NCBI RefSeq assembly: GCF_025465995.1
Contig: NZ_JANLNY010000004.1
Span: 310,001-374,000 of the forward strand
Direction of reading: 5' to 3'
Length of the DNA: 64,000 nt
From: Pseudomonas sp. 5P_3.1_Bac2
Lineage (GTDB): Bacteria > Pseudomonadota > Gammaproteobacteria > Pseudomonadales > Pseudomonadaceae
Position 1 is the stretch's first letter. Each line of letters begins with the position of its first letter. Made by a program: the position numbers and the translations under genes. Under the pieces are notes generated by a model. It did not search any database. It was not told the origin of the DNA and was given only the letters and a program-made list of their open reading frames with translations. Below are positions 63,764-64,000 of the stretch, piece by piece.

Positions 63764-64000
63764 TTACTCGGTTTTCACCGTAGTGGTGGCACCGTTGTTC
63801 TTCACCGAGGTGATGCCATCGTCACGTCCAGTAGCGCTTTTGTACAGCTGGCTGGTGCCGATGACCTGGTGATTGGCGGCTTTGAGGTTGAAGTAAAAAC
63901 GTCCATCGCTGGCGTCTTTACGCTCGTAGCGCGCCTCATCAGCGGCGTTTTTTTGCACCGAGGCGATACCGCCTTCGGCGGCACTGCGGCTTTCATACTG
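63764..64000 (-). CDS. DUF1508 (YegP-like) protein, 5' part outside the window
   Basis: The frame is open to the right edge, so the start is missing; 78 C-terminal residues are seen. They include GGIASVQKNAADEARYERK followed by GRFYFNLKAANHQVIGTSQL, then YKSATGRDDGITSVKNNG. This is the end of one DUF1508 repeat and a complete second one, the usual tandem arrangement of YegP-like proteins. The function is unknown. A strong hairpin follows. Confidence 0.88.
   Translation of the reverse strand, partial: QYESRSAAEGGIASVQKNAADEARYERKDASDGRFYFNLKAANHQVIGTSQLYKSATGRDDGITSVKNNGATTTVKTE

Noticed and set aside
1..64000. CRISPR arrays, tRNA or rRNA genes, insertion sequences, prophage
   Set aside because: I saw no regular spacer-repeat array, cloverleaf-like sequence, transposase or integrase gene in either strand.

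Overview
The window looks like chromosomal DNA of a Pseudomonas-type gammaproteobacterium. It is GC-rich, with tightly packed genes joined by short stop/start overlaps. It contains motY, the six-gene rsx (rnf) electron-transport operon, the 180-kDa class gdhB, a QuiP-type acylase and a Pha/Sha-type Na+(K+)/H+ antiporter operon in the order A/B-fused, C, D, E, F, G. From memory, most runs match three blocks that are separate in P. aeruginosa PAO1 (moxR-bat-gdhB; rnt-pyrC-motY-argG-gloA ... nth-rsx-metG-apbC-dcd; quiP ... dinG-esterase-pdxH-sha). Here they lie side by side, so this is a different species or a rearranged relative. I saw no tRNA, rRNA, insertion sequence, prophage, CRISPR array or recognisable defence island.

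Layout. 1-2.8 kb: the end of a YCF48-like beta-propeller gene and an RND/MMPL exporter. 3.1-5.5 kb: a four-repeat membrane protein, a LysE exporter and a convergent AraC regulator. 5.5-6.0 kb: a non-coding tandem pair of ~165-bp palindromic repeats. 6.0-12.9 kb (minus strand): moxR, DUF58, DUF4381, batA, a batB-batC fusion and batD. 13.1-17.9 kb: gdhB. 18.0-23.4 kb: rnt-pyrC, motY, argG, gloA and an acetyltransferase. 23.4-31.3 kb (minus): a 59-residue conserved small protein, nth, rsxE-G-D-C-B-A and a DUF4349 lipoprotein. 31.3-36.4 kb: metG, apbC, a bacteriohemerythrin, a cold-shock protein and dcd. 36.5-42.9 kb: nadE, a QuiP-type acylase, two SEC-C metal-motif proteins and several small envelope or unknown proteins. 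43.1-53.6 kb: OmpA lipoproteins, a collagen-like exported protein, a CopD-like protein, dinG, an agarase-like glycoside hydrolase, a family VIII esterase and pdxH. 53.7-60.2 kb: a SlyB-like lipoprotein and the antiporter operon. 60.3-64 kb: an EamA transporter, an FAD dehydrogenase, a lipoprotein and a partial DUF1508 gene.

Functionally the window is mostly core metabolism (glutamate catabolism, pyrimidine, arginine, NAD, PLP and dUTP/dCTP pathways), envelope biology (Bat, OmpA, exporters), redox and ion energetics (Rsx, antiporter) and DNA repair (nth, dinG). I did not find a clear new multigene system. The best leads are a LexA-like site in the dinG/copD intergenic region, a collagen-like exported protein overlapping a DUF1145 gene, an agarase-like enzyme in a housekeeping neighbourhood, a BatB whose metal-binding motif is degenerate beside an intact BatA, and the duplicated palindromic repeat at 5.65-6.02 kb.
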